Positions 17,641 to 26,939 of a DNA stretch of 64,000 nucleotides are shown here, in pieces; within the stretch, counting starts at the first letter, position 1; every line of letters starts with the position of its first letter. The notes under the pieces were generated by a model. The model searched no databases and was not told the origin of the DNA. It saw only the letters and a program-made list of their open reading frames with translations. The position numbers and the translations under genes were made by a program. Source of the stretch: Roseivirga sp. Lineage in GTDB: Bacteria; Bacteroidota; Bacteroidia; Cytophagales; Cyclobacteriaceae. Location of the stretch: NCBI GenBank assembly GCA_029262895.1, contig JAJCYM010000074.1, positions 62,001 through 126,000 on the forward strand, written 5' to 3'.

Positions 17641-19350
17641 TTAATTCACCTGAAAGACCTCACGGACTTTCTCAAAGCCTTTTAAATCCAGTTTACCTAA
17701 GGATTTCAAAATAACCTTTCCAGGATTGACTTTGTCATGCACATCCTTCGAAATAAGGAACTGCGATTGATATTGTTTGTTTAATTGCTCCAATCTGGCC
17801 GCCATGATAACCGTATCACCGGCAATCGAAAACTGCTTCCTGATCTCGTTACCAATATTTCCTGAAGTCACTTCTCCGGTGTGTAGGCCGATGCCAACCT
17901 TTGTCGGTGGAATGCGACCTTCATCTGCCAATTCCTTCATACGCTTAATAATGTCGAGTCCGGCATCAAAGGCATTCTGGCAGTGGTCTTTTTCAAACAT
18001 AGGAATCCCGAATGAGGCCATAAAACCATCTCCCAGAATTTGATTAATAATGCCATGATGTTGAGTAATAATGTCAATCAATGGACTAAAGACATTATTC
18101 TGAAACCTGATAACCTCAGTTGGGTCTTTGCCTCTGGCGAACACCGTGAAGTTCCGAATATCCAGAAACATGATAGTAGCCTGGCTGCGTTTTACATCAT
18201 CATTATCTTCTTTATCAAGCAGGGCTTGCACTACCTCAGATGATACTTGCTGGCCAAATAGCATCTCGATGCGCTGTTTCTGACGTTCCTTTTTCTCTTC
18301 ATTCAGCAAGGCTTCCATACTTTGTATCCTTGATTCTGCATCTTGGGAAAGAAGCTCAGTATTCACAACGGAATAAGCCTTGTGATGCTTAAGAGCTTCC
18401 CAAGGTTGATCAAGAGCTTCATAAATGGCAATTAGCAATTGTTTGATCTTGATTAGCTTGGCTTTGGCATCGATCTCTGTCGCTAGTGCTTCAGCCTCTT
18501 CCAAATACTCCAGTGCCCTTTGATGTGCTTTCTGGCGAAAGTGAACATCACCCAAAGCTGTAAGCGTGGTAATCACGGCTTGCTTGTTTTTTGCTACCCT
18601 TCTGATTGAGAGGCTTTTACTTAAATGCTCTGCCGCTTCTGGGTATCGCTCAAGCTTGGTATTGATGCTGCCAATGTCATTATAGGAGCGAGCTAGGCCC
18701 ATTTGGTAATTGGCCTGTTGATGAATCTTAAGAGCTTCCAATCCAAAATCAAGCGCCTTTTCATTTTCCCCAAGCTTGTCGTAAACTGCACTAAGTCCAT
18801 TTAAGGTTCTACCTATGCCATGTTCATAGTCCAGCGGTCTGAAGACCTCAAGCGCCTTGTTCAGATAGTCCTTAGATAGTGGATAGTTCTTCATATCGCT
18901 GTAGAATACACCAATGACAAACAATGCCCAACCTTCAATTACCGTATTGGTGCCTTCGTTGAGTTTTAGCCCGTTGAACATTAGCTTCAACGCCTTGTTC
19001 ATTTCTCCAAGCCCCCAGTAATACCAACAGAGATACTTGTAAGCATAGCCCATGGCTTCTTTGTCATCGAGGGCCTCAAACAAGGTCAGGGCCTTTTCTA
19101 GCAAGGGAAGAGCCTCTTCTTTTTGGCCTTGAAAATCTTTGAGATAACCAATATTCAACGTGCTATAAGCGATTCCTCTTTTATAGTCCAATTGAGTGGC
19201 TAGGTCAAGAGCCTCTTCGCTCATGGCCAGTGAGGTTGTAGAATCATTGTCTCGAGACTCGATCACAAGCTGATTCATCAAATCAACTCTGGCCTTGCCA
19301 TCCCGAGTTACTTTCAGCTGGTCTTGAATATCGCGGATAACTTTGCTCAT
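17641..19350 (-). CDS. TPR-repeat protein with C-terminal class III adenylate/guanylate cyclase domain
   Basis: A 569-aa protein with about seven to nine tetratricopeptide repeats (roughly residues 20-350), a short coiled-coil linker (about 350-390), and a nucleotide cyclase domain. The two metal-binding Asp sites are in FLDIRNFT and ILGDGFMASFG, and the later GIGLHTGEVTSGNIG and QFSIAGDTVIMAARLE segments complete the fold. It would make cAMP or cGMP. I chose ATG 19350 (MSKVIRDIQ). A longer reading to 19482 adds 44 residues without family character. No signal peptide or membrane helix is evident. The gap 19351-19636 shows nothing recognisable. Confidence 0.85.
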   Translation of the reverse strand: MSKVIRDIQDQLKVTRDGKARVDLMNQLVIESRDNDSTTSLAMSEEALDLATQLDYKRGIAYSTLNIGYLKDFQGQKEEALPLLEKALTLFEALDDKEAMGYAYKYLCWYYWGLGEMNKALKLMFNGLKLNEGTNTVIEGWALFVIGVFYSDMKNYPLSKDYLNKALEVFRPLDYEHGIGRTLNGLSAVYDKLGENEKALDFGLEALKIHQQANYQMGLARSYNDIGSINTKLERYPEAAEHLSKSLSIRRVAKNKQAVITTLTALGDVHFRQKAHQRALEYLEEAEALATEIDAKAKLIKIKQLLIAIYEALDQPWEALKHHKAYSVVNTELLSQDAESRIQSMEALLNEEKKERQKQRIEMLFGQQVSSEVVQALLDKEDNDDVKRSQATIMFLDIRNFTVFARGKDPTEVIRFQNNVFSPLIDIITQHHGIINQILGDGFMASFGIPMFEKDHCQNAFDAGLDIIKRMKELADEGRIPPTKVGIGLHTGEVTSGNIGNEIRKQFSIAGDTVIMAARLEQLNKQYQSQFLISKDVHDKVNPGKVILKSLGKLDLKGFEKVREVFQVN

Positions 19351-19636
19351 GATTACTGAAGTACAATTCATGTCAAAGTAGTAAAAAGAGCTATGAATCA
19401 AGAGAGATATTTGAATGACGGCAGTGGAAGTTTGATGGTACTCTTCTCGCAGATTCTCAGAACCTGTTAGTATTATGGGCATTAGAACTTTGTTCGATTT
19501 TAGGTGCGGGTTCTTTTAAATGTGGTATAAGCAGCATAGAGTCTAACCCGCTCATTTAAGGCCATAGGTTCGGAGAGGTGTTCAAGACTTATAAAACAAC
19601 CAAACGCAGCGTAAATTACCAGATCAGCTTAGGCCA

Positions 19637-21331
19637 TCAACTACCAGTAATATTTGCCGGCTGCATAAACTTTCCTTGAAAGAATGTAGGAGCCATTTCC
19701 ACTACCGGTGCATTGAAATTCTGATTGTCAATATTTCCCAGGGCGATGTTGGTGACAATGCCCAGCTGATTCACCATGCTAGTACCATCTTCTGATGGCC
19801 GATAAAATCCTGCTCTTCCCAGGGAAGTGTTCTCGACAAATCCGCAACGGTAGGCGTCCTTTCCGTTGGGAGCAATAAAATCTCCATTCTGTAATAGAGT
19901 AACCTGGAGTGGGGTGTTGCTGTCTGGGTTTTCAACCGGAGTCAGGTCAATCTCTCCATATTGTACTGCCACTACCAGGTCCCATCCACTCGAAGCATTG
20001 GGCGCTTGAATTAACTGGAATTGAAATCCAGTGACCACTACCAGGTGGTTTTCGGAGGAAGCAGCTGGAGGTGTGGGGAACTCACACTTGTATGTGTCGA
20101 TTTGTGCACTTGGATCCGTTACGTAGCACCCAAGTCCAAGTCCTAACCTGCGATCATACTCAACGTAATGCCACCATTCGGGTTGGTTGGAGTAGTAGTC
20201 ATTCGAGGGATAATCTGTCTGCAAGTCGCAAACTTCCATGTATTGATTGAGGTAGCCAACACGACCTACAAGACCTAACATTGGATTGTGGCCATCTAAA
20301 TCTTGAGATTCCACTTTCGGGGTGTTATAATCGGTATACTTGTCTGGCAGAGTAAATCCAATGTCAAGGAAAAAACAATCTTGATGGTCATAGATTAAGC
20401 TAACGGGTTTACCGGTTGCGAAATAGATGCCACCACCACCTTTTTCTGTCAACTTAGCGGTTGCTGTTGGCCATGGGTTTGAGACCGCATTATATGGCTG
20501 AACCGTATAAGCGCTCTTGTTGAGCACTGACATTGGGTCCTTATCGGGTTGCTTGAAGGGGGAAAAAAGTCCAGGAAGCAAGTTCCAGAGAGAGGAGCTA
20601 TACGTGCTGTCGTTGCTGATTTTCCCAAACATTTTGAAGAAATCCTCGTTTTGCAGACTTGAATATCCATGCTTGTGATGCCCTAGTGCTTGTAGCAATT
20701 GCAACGCAGACTGATAAACGTAGTAAGAGGTTGTAATAATCCGATATAGACCATCGACAAAATTGGACATGGAGTGCCAGGCCAGATCAGTTCCCAAGTT
20801 GCCTACTGCAGGATTGGTAGGATCTGCTTGTGCAGCATTGATAATTTGCGGGTATAGGTTGATCCCGGAATTTGTATCTCCATTTACAGGGTTCAGCTGA
20901 TTGTACAAATTTTCTAGTTTAGACTGCAAACCATCCAGAATTCCGGAATTATAAGTACCGTCAGACCCAAAACACCAGTGCGTAAATGATAACTTATGGC
21001 CGACAATGGGGTTTATCTTTGGGTCATCACCGGCATTTATGCTGGTGGGGAGGGTATTAAGCTCGATTAGCCGATTGTTGGCATAGTCAAATGCATCCTT
21101 GATCGCTACTCGCGCGGGCTTCCACTCGCTAGCCAAGGTCTCCGTGCCAACTGCATTGACCACATTCTTAAACCCTGTTTGCAGATCGGTATCAATTTTT
21201 TGGAGCGCTTCCTGAATTTCATCAGCTGAAGGGCTAAGAAGGGATGCTAGCGACTCCAGGTTCTCACCAGCGTCCGCCAGTTTGTTGAAGTCGTCCGCCA
21301 TTTTTAGGATACTGTCAAAATTGAGGCTCAT
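19637..21331 (-). CDS. Unknown 564-aa protein, helical N-terminus and beta-rich C-terminus
   Basis: I do not recognise this protein. No signal peptide or lipobox is visible. Residues about 1-100 form amphipathic helices (for example ADEIQEALQKIDTDLQTGF). Residues 190-245 contain another helical stretch rich in Tyr (DGLYRIITTSYYVYQSALQL). From about residue 290 the sequence is strand-like, Gly/Pro/Asp-rich and has several Trp/Tyr clusters (PEWWHYVEYDRR). A helical half followed by a beta half is reminiscent of pore-forming toxins and delta-endotoxin-like proteins, but no diagnostic motif was found. Base composition resembles its neighbours. It stands alone with gaps of more than 200 bases on both sides. 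Confidence 0.7.
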   Translation of the reverse strand: MSLNFDSILKMADDFNKLADAGENLESLASLLSPSADEIQEALQKIDTDLQTGFKNVVNAVGTETLASEWKPARVAIKDAFDYANNRLIELNTLPTSINAGDDPKINPIVGHKLSFTHWCFGSDGTYNSGILDGLQSKLENLYNQLNPVNGDTNSGINLYPQIINAAQADPTNPAVGNLGTDLAWHSMSNFVDGLYRIITTSYYVYQSALQLLQALGHHKHGYSSLQNEDFFKMFGKISNDSTYSSSLWNLLPGLFSPFKQPDKDPMSVLNKSAYTVQPYNAVSNPWPTATAKLTEKGGGGIYFATGKPVSLIYDHQDCFFLDIGFTLPDKYTDYNTPKVESQDLDGHNPMLGLVGRVGYLNQYMEVCDLQTDYPSNDYYSNQPEWWHYVEYDRRLGLGLGCYVTDPSAQIDTYKCEFPTPPAASSENHLVVVTGFQFQLIQAPNASSGWDLVVAVQYGEIDLTPVENPDSNTPLQVTLLQNGDFIAPNGKDAYRCGFVENTSLGRAGFYRPSEDGTSMVNQLGIVTNIALGNIDNQNFNAPVVEMAPTFFQGKFMQPANITGS

Positions 21332-21552
21332 AATTTAATTGGGTTTTGAAGTGAATAAATTGATTTACTGCATCGTGACTCAACTTAATACTGATATTCA
21401 ATGAATTAGAAAATCTGTTGTGGACTACGGAATTTTGTAGTGAGTGAGCACTTTAGGTGGAAATTCTATTATAAAAGTGGTTTTGATCAATTCCTGATCG
21501 GTAAGCTGTTGGATTGAAGAAACTTGCAAGAATAGCCGGATCACTACGAAAA

Positions 21553-22029
21553 TCACAGATTCAGAATGTCTTTCCACAGCTCCGACTCTGCGTATTCCTT
21601 AATTACTTGATTTCTCACCCTTAGAAACCTCCGCATATAGCGCTTGAGTATTAGAAAGTCGAAAATGTCACCTAGCCACCCGAATGGCGATGTATAATCA
21701 AAAATATCGATCATCGATGTGCCATTTTCAACCTTTTTAAAACGATGTTCATGCCTAAACCTTTTGAAAGTGCCTTTAACCATTTCGTCCACAAAGTAAT
21801 TGGGTCGATCAAATGCTGTGATCTCTACGGTCAAAGATTGTCGCATGCCAAAATGATTGGCTCGCCAGGTCACAGATTCCCCCTTCCTGATTAACCCGTA
21901 GGTCACTCCTGCAACGGCCTTTTCTCTGGTTTTTGAAGTTGAAATCTGATGCAGGTCAATACTTCTGGCCAAATCAAAGCATCGCTCGATTGGAGCCTTG
22001 ATATGGAGTTTGGTTTCAATTATCGGCAC
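21553..22029 (-). CDS. SRPBCC (START-like) ligand-binding family protein
   Basis: A 158-aa soluble protein of the SRPBCC helix-grip fold. It starts MPIIETKLHIKAPIERCFDL, the typical first strand and helix. A central FRHEHRFKKVENGTSMIDI strand pair and a long C-terminal helix (LKRYMRRFLRVRNQVIKEYA) follow. Members bind hydrophobic ligands or act in cell-wall and lipid processes. Its start lies 26 bases after the AraC-type gene on the same strand, so the two are probably co-transcribed. The gap 21332-21552 upstream of the unknown protein shows no gene. Confidence 0.8.
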   Translation of the reverse strand: MPIIETKLHIKAPIERCFDLARSIDLHQISTSKTREKAVAGVTYGLIRKGESVTWRANHFGMRQSLTVEITAFDRPNYFVDEMVKGTFKRFRHEHRFKKVENGTSMIDIFDYTSPFGWLGDIFDFLILKRYMRRFLRVRNQVIKEYAESELWKDILNL

Positions 22030-22055
22030 TGTTTACTGGCTTAAACCTGCTTAAA

Positions 22056-22925
22056 TTAAACACGCTGTCGACTATACTCGGTAGGTGACATATGCGTCTT
22101 TTTTCTAAACTGACGATTGAAATGAGAGATGTTATTATATCCGCAGTAATAGCTCACTTCCAATACACCCATTTGTTTTTCCATCAACATTTTGCAGGCG
22201 AAACCTATGCGCACTTCGTTCAAAAATTCTGTGAAGGTTTTTTGAGTGGTTCGTTTAAAGTAGCGGCAAAATGAGGATTTGTTCATACTTACTAAATCAG
22301 CAATCTGATCCACTTGAATGTCTTCACGAAAATGATTCATCACATGATCGTATACCTTATCTAATTTGGAATCTCCAGCCTGATCGAAATGATTGACAAA
22401 TCCAGGGCTCGCAATGGTTTGTGCGTTCGACTCTTTTGATAGCACGGCCAATATTTCCAGAAAAGACAGCATACGCTCTATATCATTGGCGCTACTGAGC
22501 CCGATGATCTTTGGAGCAACTTTGCGAACAACCTGCTTTGAGAATATGAGACCCAGTTTCGCGCGTTCAACTAGCATATGAATCTGTCGAAATTCGGGAA
22601 TATCTGAGAGGCGGGTTTTGAGAAAGCCAGGATCGAAGTGAATTACATGGGCTTTTGCTCTCAGTTTAGAATCGGGAAAAAAATAGGCTTCATCATTTTG
22701 ATACATATGAGGAAGGTTACTGCCAATAAGTACAAGGTCACCAGCTTGAAATCGATCTATATTGTCCCCAATAAATCTGGTGCCCTCACTTTTAACCATA
22801 TAAATAAGCTCAAGTTCGGGATGATAGTGCCAGACTTTTAAAAAGTAGGCGAAATCGTGTTCAGCTACTGAAAATGAGTGGTCGGGTGTTGCCCCTCTCT
22901 TTAATAATGTTGCTTTCACTGACAT
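22056..22925 (-). CDS. AraC-family regulator, likely controls fucose utilisation
   Basis: A 289-aa regulator with an N-terminal cupin-like sugar-binding domain (HYHPELELIYMVKSEGTRFI, GDLVLIGSNLPH, residues about 25-110) and a C-terminal double helix-turn-helix (about residues 190-287). The second half carries the family signature YYCGYNNISHFNRQFRKKTH followed by MSPTEYS. It diverges from the fucose operon at 23031, separated by 105 bases containing a 13-bp motif also found before the fucosidase at 43084. L-fucose or a pathway intermediate as inducer is inference from location. Confidence 0.9.
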   Translation of the reverse strand: MSVKATLLKRGATPDHSFSVAEHDFAYFLKVWHYHPELELIYMVKSEGTRFIGDNIDRFQAGDLVLIGSNLPHMYQNDEAYFFPDSKLRAKAHVIHFDPGFLKTRLSDIPEFRQIHMLVERAKLGLIFSKQVVRKVAPKIIGLSSANDIERMLSFLEILAVLSKESNAQTIASPGFVNHFDQAGDSKLDKVYDHVMNHFREDIQVDQIADLVSMNKSSFCRYFKRTTQKTFTEFLNEVRIGFACKMLMEKQMGVLEVSYYCGYNNISHFNRQFRKKTHMSPTEYSRQRV

Positions 22926-22956
22926 TAATTTAGCAATGAATTGACAAAAAATAAGA

Positions 22957-22969
22957 TTTGACGCAAAAA
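22957..22969 (+). promoter_or_regulatory. Candidate regulator-binding motif in the AraC/fucD intergenic region
   Basis: TTTGACGCAAAAA lies between the divergent AraC-type gene and the fuconate dehydratase gene, 61 bases before the latter's ATG. Its exact reverse complement TTTTTGCGTCAAA occurs at 42962-42974 upstream of a second fucosidase operon. A partial direct copy, TTGACAAAAAATA, begins 17 bases upstream at 22941. This fits a target for the adjacent AraC-type protein. Confidence 0.5.
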
Positions 22970-23030
22970 TAGTGTAAGCTCTGGCACACGCGAACGTAGC
23001 AAAAGCAGTAGAGAATAAGGAGATTGCTTT

Positions 23031-24377
23031 ATGTTCAAAAATGCCTTTGCATCAGACTGTGAGATTACCGGATATGAGGTGAAGGATATTCGCTTTCCAA
23101 CAAGCAAAACATTAGACGGCTCTGATGCTATGAATCCGGACCCGGACTATTCAGCAGCCTACCTTATTCTCAAAACCAATATTCCTACGCTTGAGGGTCA
23201 CGGTTTGACTTTCACTATTGGAAGAGGGAATGACATTTGTGTGGCAGCTATTAAAGCATTCATGCCAATGGTGATTGGGCAGAAACTCAACAACATCACC
23301 AGTGATATGGGTGGATTTTGGAGAAAGCTGAATGGTGATAGCCAACTCCGCTGGCTAGGTCCGGAAAAGGGCGTTATACACATTTCAATGGGGGCTGTGG
23401 TCAATGCTGTTTGGGACCTTTATGCTAAATGGGAGGGTAAGCCGCTTTGGAGACTTATTGCAGAAATGAGTCCTGAGGAATTGGTGTCATGCGTTGATTT
23501 TACTTACATCACAGATGCGATTACACCCGAGAAAGCGCTCAAGAATTTACAGTTATTTCAACCCTCCAAGGAAGATCGCATTGAATTCCTGGAGGAGTTT
23601 GGTTATCCAGCCTATACCACCTCTGCCGGCTGGTTGGGTTACTCTGATGAGAAGATTCGAAGATTATGCAGGGAAGCCGTTGCCGAGGGTTGGATGTATG
23701 TGAAAATGAAGGTAGGCAGCAACCTGGAGGACGATGTCAGGAGAGCCACTATTATTCGTGAAGAAATTGGGCCAAATCGTTTTCTGATGATGGATGCCAA
23801 TCAAAAATGGGATGTGCAGGAGGCGATAAGCAATATGGAGGTATTAAGTCGATTCAATCCGCTTTGGATAGAAGAACCAACTAATCCCGATGATATTTTA
23901 GGACATAAAGCCATTGCCGAGGCCGTTCATCCAGTAAAAGTAGCCACTGGAGAGCACTGCCAAAACAGGGTTATGTTCAAGCAGTTCATGACCCATGGAG
24001 CGCTTGATTATTGTCAGATCGATAGTTGCAGATTGGGTGGTGTAAACGAGGTGTTGGCTGTGCTTTTGATGGCCCAGGAACTAGATATTCCGGTTTGTCC
24101 GCATGCCGGAGGAGTCGGTTTATGCGAATATGTTCAACATCTTGCCATGATTGACTATGTCTGCATCAGTGGTACCTTACACGGAAGAGTGGTGGAGTAT
24201 GTTGACCATCTACACGAGCACTTTGAAGCTCCCGTCAAAATCGAGAACGCGGCCTATGTGGTGCCAACAGTTCCAGGTTACAGTATTACCATGAAAAATG
24301 AGTCAATCGCGACCTACAGTTATCCAAACGGAGACTACTGGTCGGAAGAAAAAAGCGTTGTTAATGAGCAAGTTTAG
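23031..24377 (+). CDS. L-fuconate dehydratase (enolase superfamily)
   Basis: A 448-aa enolase-superfamily enzyme that dehydrates L-fuconate to 2-keto-3-deoxy-L-fuconate. The barrel motifs are visible: the KMK pair (Lys225, Lys227), metal ligands in DANQKWD, WIEEPTNPDD and ATGEHCQNR, and the C-terminal base in CPHAGGVGL (His358). The Lys227-His358 spacing equals that of Lys220-His351 in the characterised Xanthomonas campestris enzyme. The length and the N-terminal Phe/Pro-rich loop also agree with this subgroup (FucD/ENOSF1). It is the first gene of the fucose operon and its last 14 bases overlap the next gene. Confidence 0.93.
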   Translation: MFKNAFASDCEITGYEVKDIRFPTSKTLDGSDAMNPDPDYSAAYLILKTNIPTLEGHGLTFTIGRGNDICVAAIKAFMPMVIGQKLNNITSDMGGFWRKLNGDSQLRWLGPEKGVIHISMGAVVNAVWDLYAKWEGKPLWRLIAEMSPEELVSCVDFTYITDAITPEKALKNLQLFQPSKEDRIEFLEEFGYPAYTTSAGWLGYSDEKIRRLCREAVAEGWMYVKMKVGSNLEDDVRRATIIREEIGPNRFLMMDANQKWDVQEAISNMEVLSRFNPLWIEEPTNPDDILGHKAIAEAVHPVKVATGEHCQNRVMFKQFMTHGALDYCQIDSCRLGGVNEVLAVLLMAQELDIPVCPHAGGVGLCEYVQHLAMIDYVCISGTLHGRVVEYVDHLHEHFEAPVKIENAAYVVPTVPGYSITMKNESIATYSYPNGDYWSEEKSVVNEQV

Positions 24378-25137
24378 TTTGAAAGGAAAAAGTGCCATTG
24401 TCACAGGCGCAGGCAGCGGCATTGGTAAAGCAATCGCCCTGGCCTTCGCCCAGGCGGGAGCTTTTGTGCATGTGCTCGAATTAAATGAGCAAGCGGGAAA
24501 TACAGTTGCTGATGAAATCAGAAAGACCGGGGGTGCCGCCAAAGCACATACTTGTGATGTTACTGATCAAGCAGCTATGAAAACCTTGGCCGATAACCTC
24601 GCCATTGAGGGCATCGACATCTTGGTAAACAATGCGGGAATTGCGCACATAGGCAACCTGGAAGGCACCAGCGAAGAAGACATGGACAGAATCTTTGCCG
24701 TGAATGTGAAAGGCGTTTACAATGGAATGTTTGCCTGTATTCCCTATATGAAAGAAAAAGGGGGAGTTATTTTAAACCTCGCTTCAGTAGCTTCTTCTGT
24801 GGGTATTTCTGATCGTTTTGCTTATTCCATGAGCAAGGGTGCTGTGTTGACTATGACACTTTCAGTGGCCAAAGACTATGTGAAGCACAATATTCGCTGT
24901 AATTGTATTTCTCCGGGACGAGTTCATACCCCTTTTGTTGATGGGTTTATAGCTCAAAATTATCCGGGGAAAGAAGAAGAAATGTTTGAAAAGCTATCCG
25001 CCACCCAGCCAATTGGCCGAATGGGTAAGCCTGAAGAAATTGCTGACCTGGCCATATTCTTATGCTCAGATGAGGCTTCATTCATCACAGGAACAGACTA
25101 TCCGATTGATGGAGGTTTTATAAAACTCAATACTTAG
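24364..25137 (+). CDS. SDR dehydrogenase, likely 2-keto-3-deoxy-L-fuconate dehydrogenase
   Basis: A 257-aa short-chain dehydrogenase. The nucleotide motif TGAGSGIGKAIA begins near residue 13, NNAG is near residue 87, and the catalytic YSMSK gives Tyr154 and Lys158. It would oxidise 2-keto-3-deoxy-L-fuconate at C4 to the 2,4-diketo compound with NAD. The start at ATG 24364 overlaps the dehydratase by 14 bases. An upstream reading to 24298 would add 22 residues of no SDR character, so I reject it. The pathway step is inferred from gene order, which matches the known non-phosphorylating fucose route. Confidence 0.87.
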   Translation: MSKFSLKGKSAIVTGAGSGIGKAIALAFAQAGAFVHVLELNEQAGNTVADEIRKTGGAAKAHTCDVTDQAAMKTLADNLAIEGIDILVNNAGIAHIGNLEGTSEEDMDRIFAVNVKGVYNGMFACIPYMKEKGGVILNLASVASSVGISDRFAYSMSKGAVLTMTLSVAKDYVKHNIRCNCISPGRVHTPFVDGFIAQNYPGKEEEMFEKLSATQPIGRMGKPEEIADLAIFLCSDEASFITGTDYPIDGGFIKLNT

Positions 25138-25236
25138 ATGAAATCGACATGATTGAGAGAATTATTAAACTCACAAGGCAATGATTATCATAATCATCAA
25201 AGATTCCATGTGCCCTTTAAAAATAAATGTAAACAC

Positions 25237-26088
25237 ATGAAACTAATTCGATTCGGACCTGTGGGTAACGAAAAACCGGGAATAATAAACAAGAGAGGTG
25301 TCAAATTGGACGTCAGTGGTTTTGGCCAAGATTATAATGAGCATTTTTTTGAGAACGATGGCATAAAACGGTTGATCACCTGGCTGTCTAAAAACATCGA
25401 TAGTTGCCCAACTGCGTCAGATGCTGAAAGGTTAGGGCCGCCCATCTGTAGGCCGTCTAAGATTGTTTGTATTGGCCTGAACTACACCCAACATGCCCTG
25501 GAAAGCGGCATGCAATTGCCAAAAGAACCCGTACTTTTCTTTAAATCTACCACGGCCATTTGTGGGCCCAACGATCCTGTGATTATTCCAAAAGGAAGTC
25601 AAAAAACAGATTGGGAAGTAGAACTGGCAGTGGTTATTGGTAAAAAGACATCCTATGTTTCTGAAGAGGAAGCAATGGCTTATGTGGCTGGATATACAGT
25701 GCACAATGATGTAAGCGAAAGGGCTTTTCAATTGGAGCATGAAGGCCAATGGGTAAAAGGGAAAAGCAGCGATACTTTTGCCCCACTGGGTCCATGGCTG
25801 GTGACCTCTGATGAAATTGATGATCCAAATAATCTCGACCTATGGTTGAAACTCAACGGAGAGACAATGCAAAACAGCAATACGGCTGATATGGTATTTA
25901 AAATACCTCACCTCATCAGTTACACCAGCCAGTTTATGACCTTACTGCCGGGTGATGTGATTTCAACCGGAACTCCATTTGGAGTAGGTATGGGACTGGA
26001 TCCCCAAAGATATTTGAAGGCAGGAGACGAAATGGAACTGGGAATTGACGGGCTGGGTGTGGCAAAACAACTGGTTAAGAATTATTAA
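25237..26088 (+). CDS. FAH-family hydrolase, likely 2,4-diketo-3-deoxy-L-fuconate hydrolase
   Basis: A 283-aa fumarylacetoacetate-hydrolase family enzyme. It starts MKLIRFGPVGNEKPGI, a common opening in this family. The core contains IVCIGLNYTQHA, the metal ligands in DWEVELAVVIG, and VHNDVSERAFQ, and ends with the GDVISTGTPFGVGMG loop. It would split 2,4-diketo-3-deoxy-L-fuconate into pyruvate and L-lactate. I chose ATG 25237. A TTG at 25153 gives a non-homologous 28-residue extension. The 99-base gap before it is the largest within this part of the operon. Its stop shares one base with the next start. Confidence 0.9.
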   Translation: MKLIRFGPVGNEKPGIINKRGVKLDVSGFGQDYNEHFFENDGIKRLITWLSKNIDSCPTASDAERLGPPICRPSKIVCIGLNYTQHALESGMQLPKEPVLFFKSTTAICGPNDPVIIPKGSQKTDWEVELAVVIGKKTSYVSEEEAMAYVAGYTVHNDVSERAFQLEHEGQWVKGKSSDTFAPLGPWLVTSDEIDDPNNLDLWLKLNGETMQNSNTADMVFKIPHLISYTSQFMTLLPGDVISTGTPFGVGMGLDPQRYLKAGDEMELGIDGLGVAKQLVKNY

Positions 26089-26918
26089 TGAAAATAGACG
26101 CTCATCAGCATTTTTGGAATTATGATCCGGTCAGAGATGATTGGATAGATGATACCATGAGCGTGCTTAAAGATGATTTTCTTCCCGATGGGCTAAAAAA
26201 AGAGATGGACAGTTGTGGCATCGAAGGCTGCGTAGCGGTTCAAGCAGATCAGTCTGAAAAAGAAACCACCTTTTTACTTGATCTGGCTGCCCAAAACCCA
26301 TTTATCAAAGGAGTTGTTGGTTGGGTTGATTTGGCCTCGCTCGAAGTGGAGTCCTGGTTGGCTTTTTTCTCAAAGTCTAAGCTCTTCAAAGGCGTGAGGC
26401 ATATTGTTCAAGCGGAACCAGATGTGCAATTTATGCTAAGGGAGGATTTCAAAAGAGGTATTGACGCACTTTCCGAGTTTAACTTCACTTACGATATTCT
26501 CATTTATCCTAAGCATCTGGATGTTGCCTTAGAACTGGTCTCTCAGTTTCCTGAACAACCCTTTGTAATTGATCACATGGCAAAACCTGAGATCAAGGCA
26601 AAGGTTATTTCTCCCTGGAAAGAACAAATGGAAGAGTTGGCAACGGCACCCAATGTGTATTGCAAAGTTTCAGGACTGGTTACTGAGGCGGATTGGCACA
26701 ATTGGAAAGAGGATGATCTAAAGCCCTATTTGGATGTTGTATTCGGAGCTTTTGGAACCAATCGTTTAATGTTTGGTTCGGATTGGCCGGTTTGTAATGT
26801 GGCTGGAAGCTATGCTTCGGTCTATTCCCTTGTAGAAGAATACCTCAAAGGCTTTGACAAGGAAGATCGTGAGAAAATCTGGGGACAAAATGCATCTGAT
26901 TTTTATGCACTAACTTGA
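26088..26918 (+). CDS. Amidohydrolase, likely L-fuconolactonase
   Basis: A 276-aa metal-dependent hydrolase of the amidohydrolase-2 (COG3618) type. The metal motif HQH is at residues 6-8 (MKIDAHQHFWNY), later ligands include the VIDHMAKP His, and the catalytic Asp lies in MFGSDWPVC. Proteins with this opening hydrolyse sugar lactones such as L-rhamnono- and L-fuconolactone. In this operon the product of L-fucose dehydrogenase would be opened to L-fuconate. No signal peptide, so cytoplasmic. The ATG overlaps the TAA of the previous gene by one base. Confidence 0.9.
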   Translation: MKIDAHQHFWNYDPVRDDWIDDTMSVLKDDFLPDGLKKEMDSCGIEGCVAVQADQSEKETTFLLDLAAQNPFIKGVVGWVDLASLEVESWLAFFSKSKLFKGVRHIVQAEPDVQFMLREDFKRGIDALSEFNFTYDILIYPKHLDVALELVSQFPEQPFVIDHMAKPEIKAKVISPWKEQMEELATAPNVYCKVSGLVTEADWHNWKEDDLKPYLDVVFGAFGTNRLMFGSDWPVCNVAGSYASVYSLVEEYLKGFDKEDREKIWGQNASDFYALT

Positions 26919-26939
26919 TTTGAATAAGTGACAGACCTC

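Noticed and set aside
17641-22029. Minus-strand genes considered as one operon with the AraC-type gene
   Set aside because: Only the SRPBCC gene is closely spaced to the AraC gene; gaps of over 200 bases separate the unknown protein and the cyclase.
22926-23030. Bacteroidota-type -7 box (TAnnTTTG) in the AraC/fucD gap
   Set aside because: TAAGATTTG has one base too many between TA and TTTG, and no matching -33 box at the right spacing was found, so no promoter is called.
24298-24363. N-terminal extension of the SDR at 24364
   Set aside because: The extra residues do not look like an SDR start, and ATG 24364 places the TGAGSGIG motif at the usual distance from the N-terminus.
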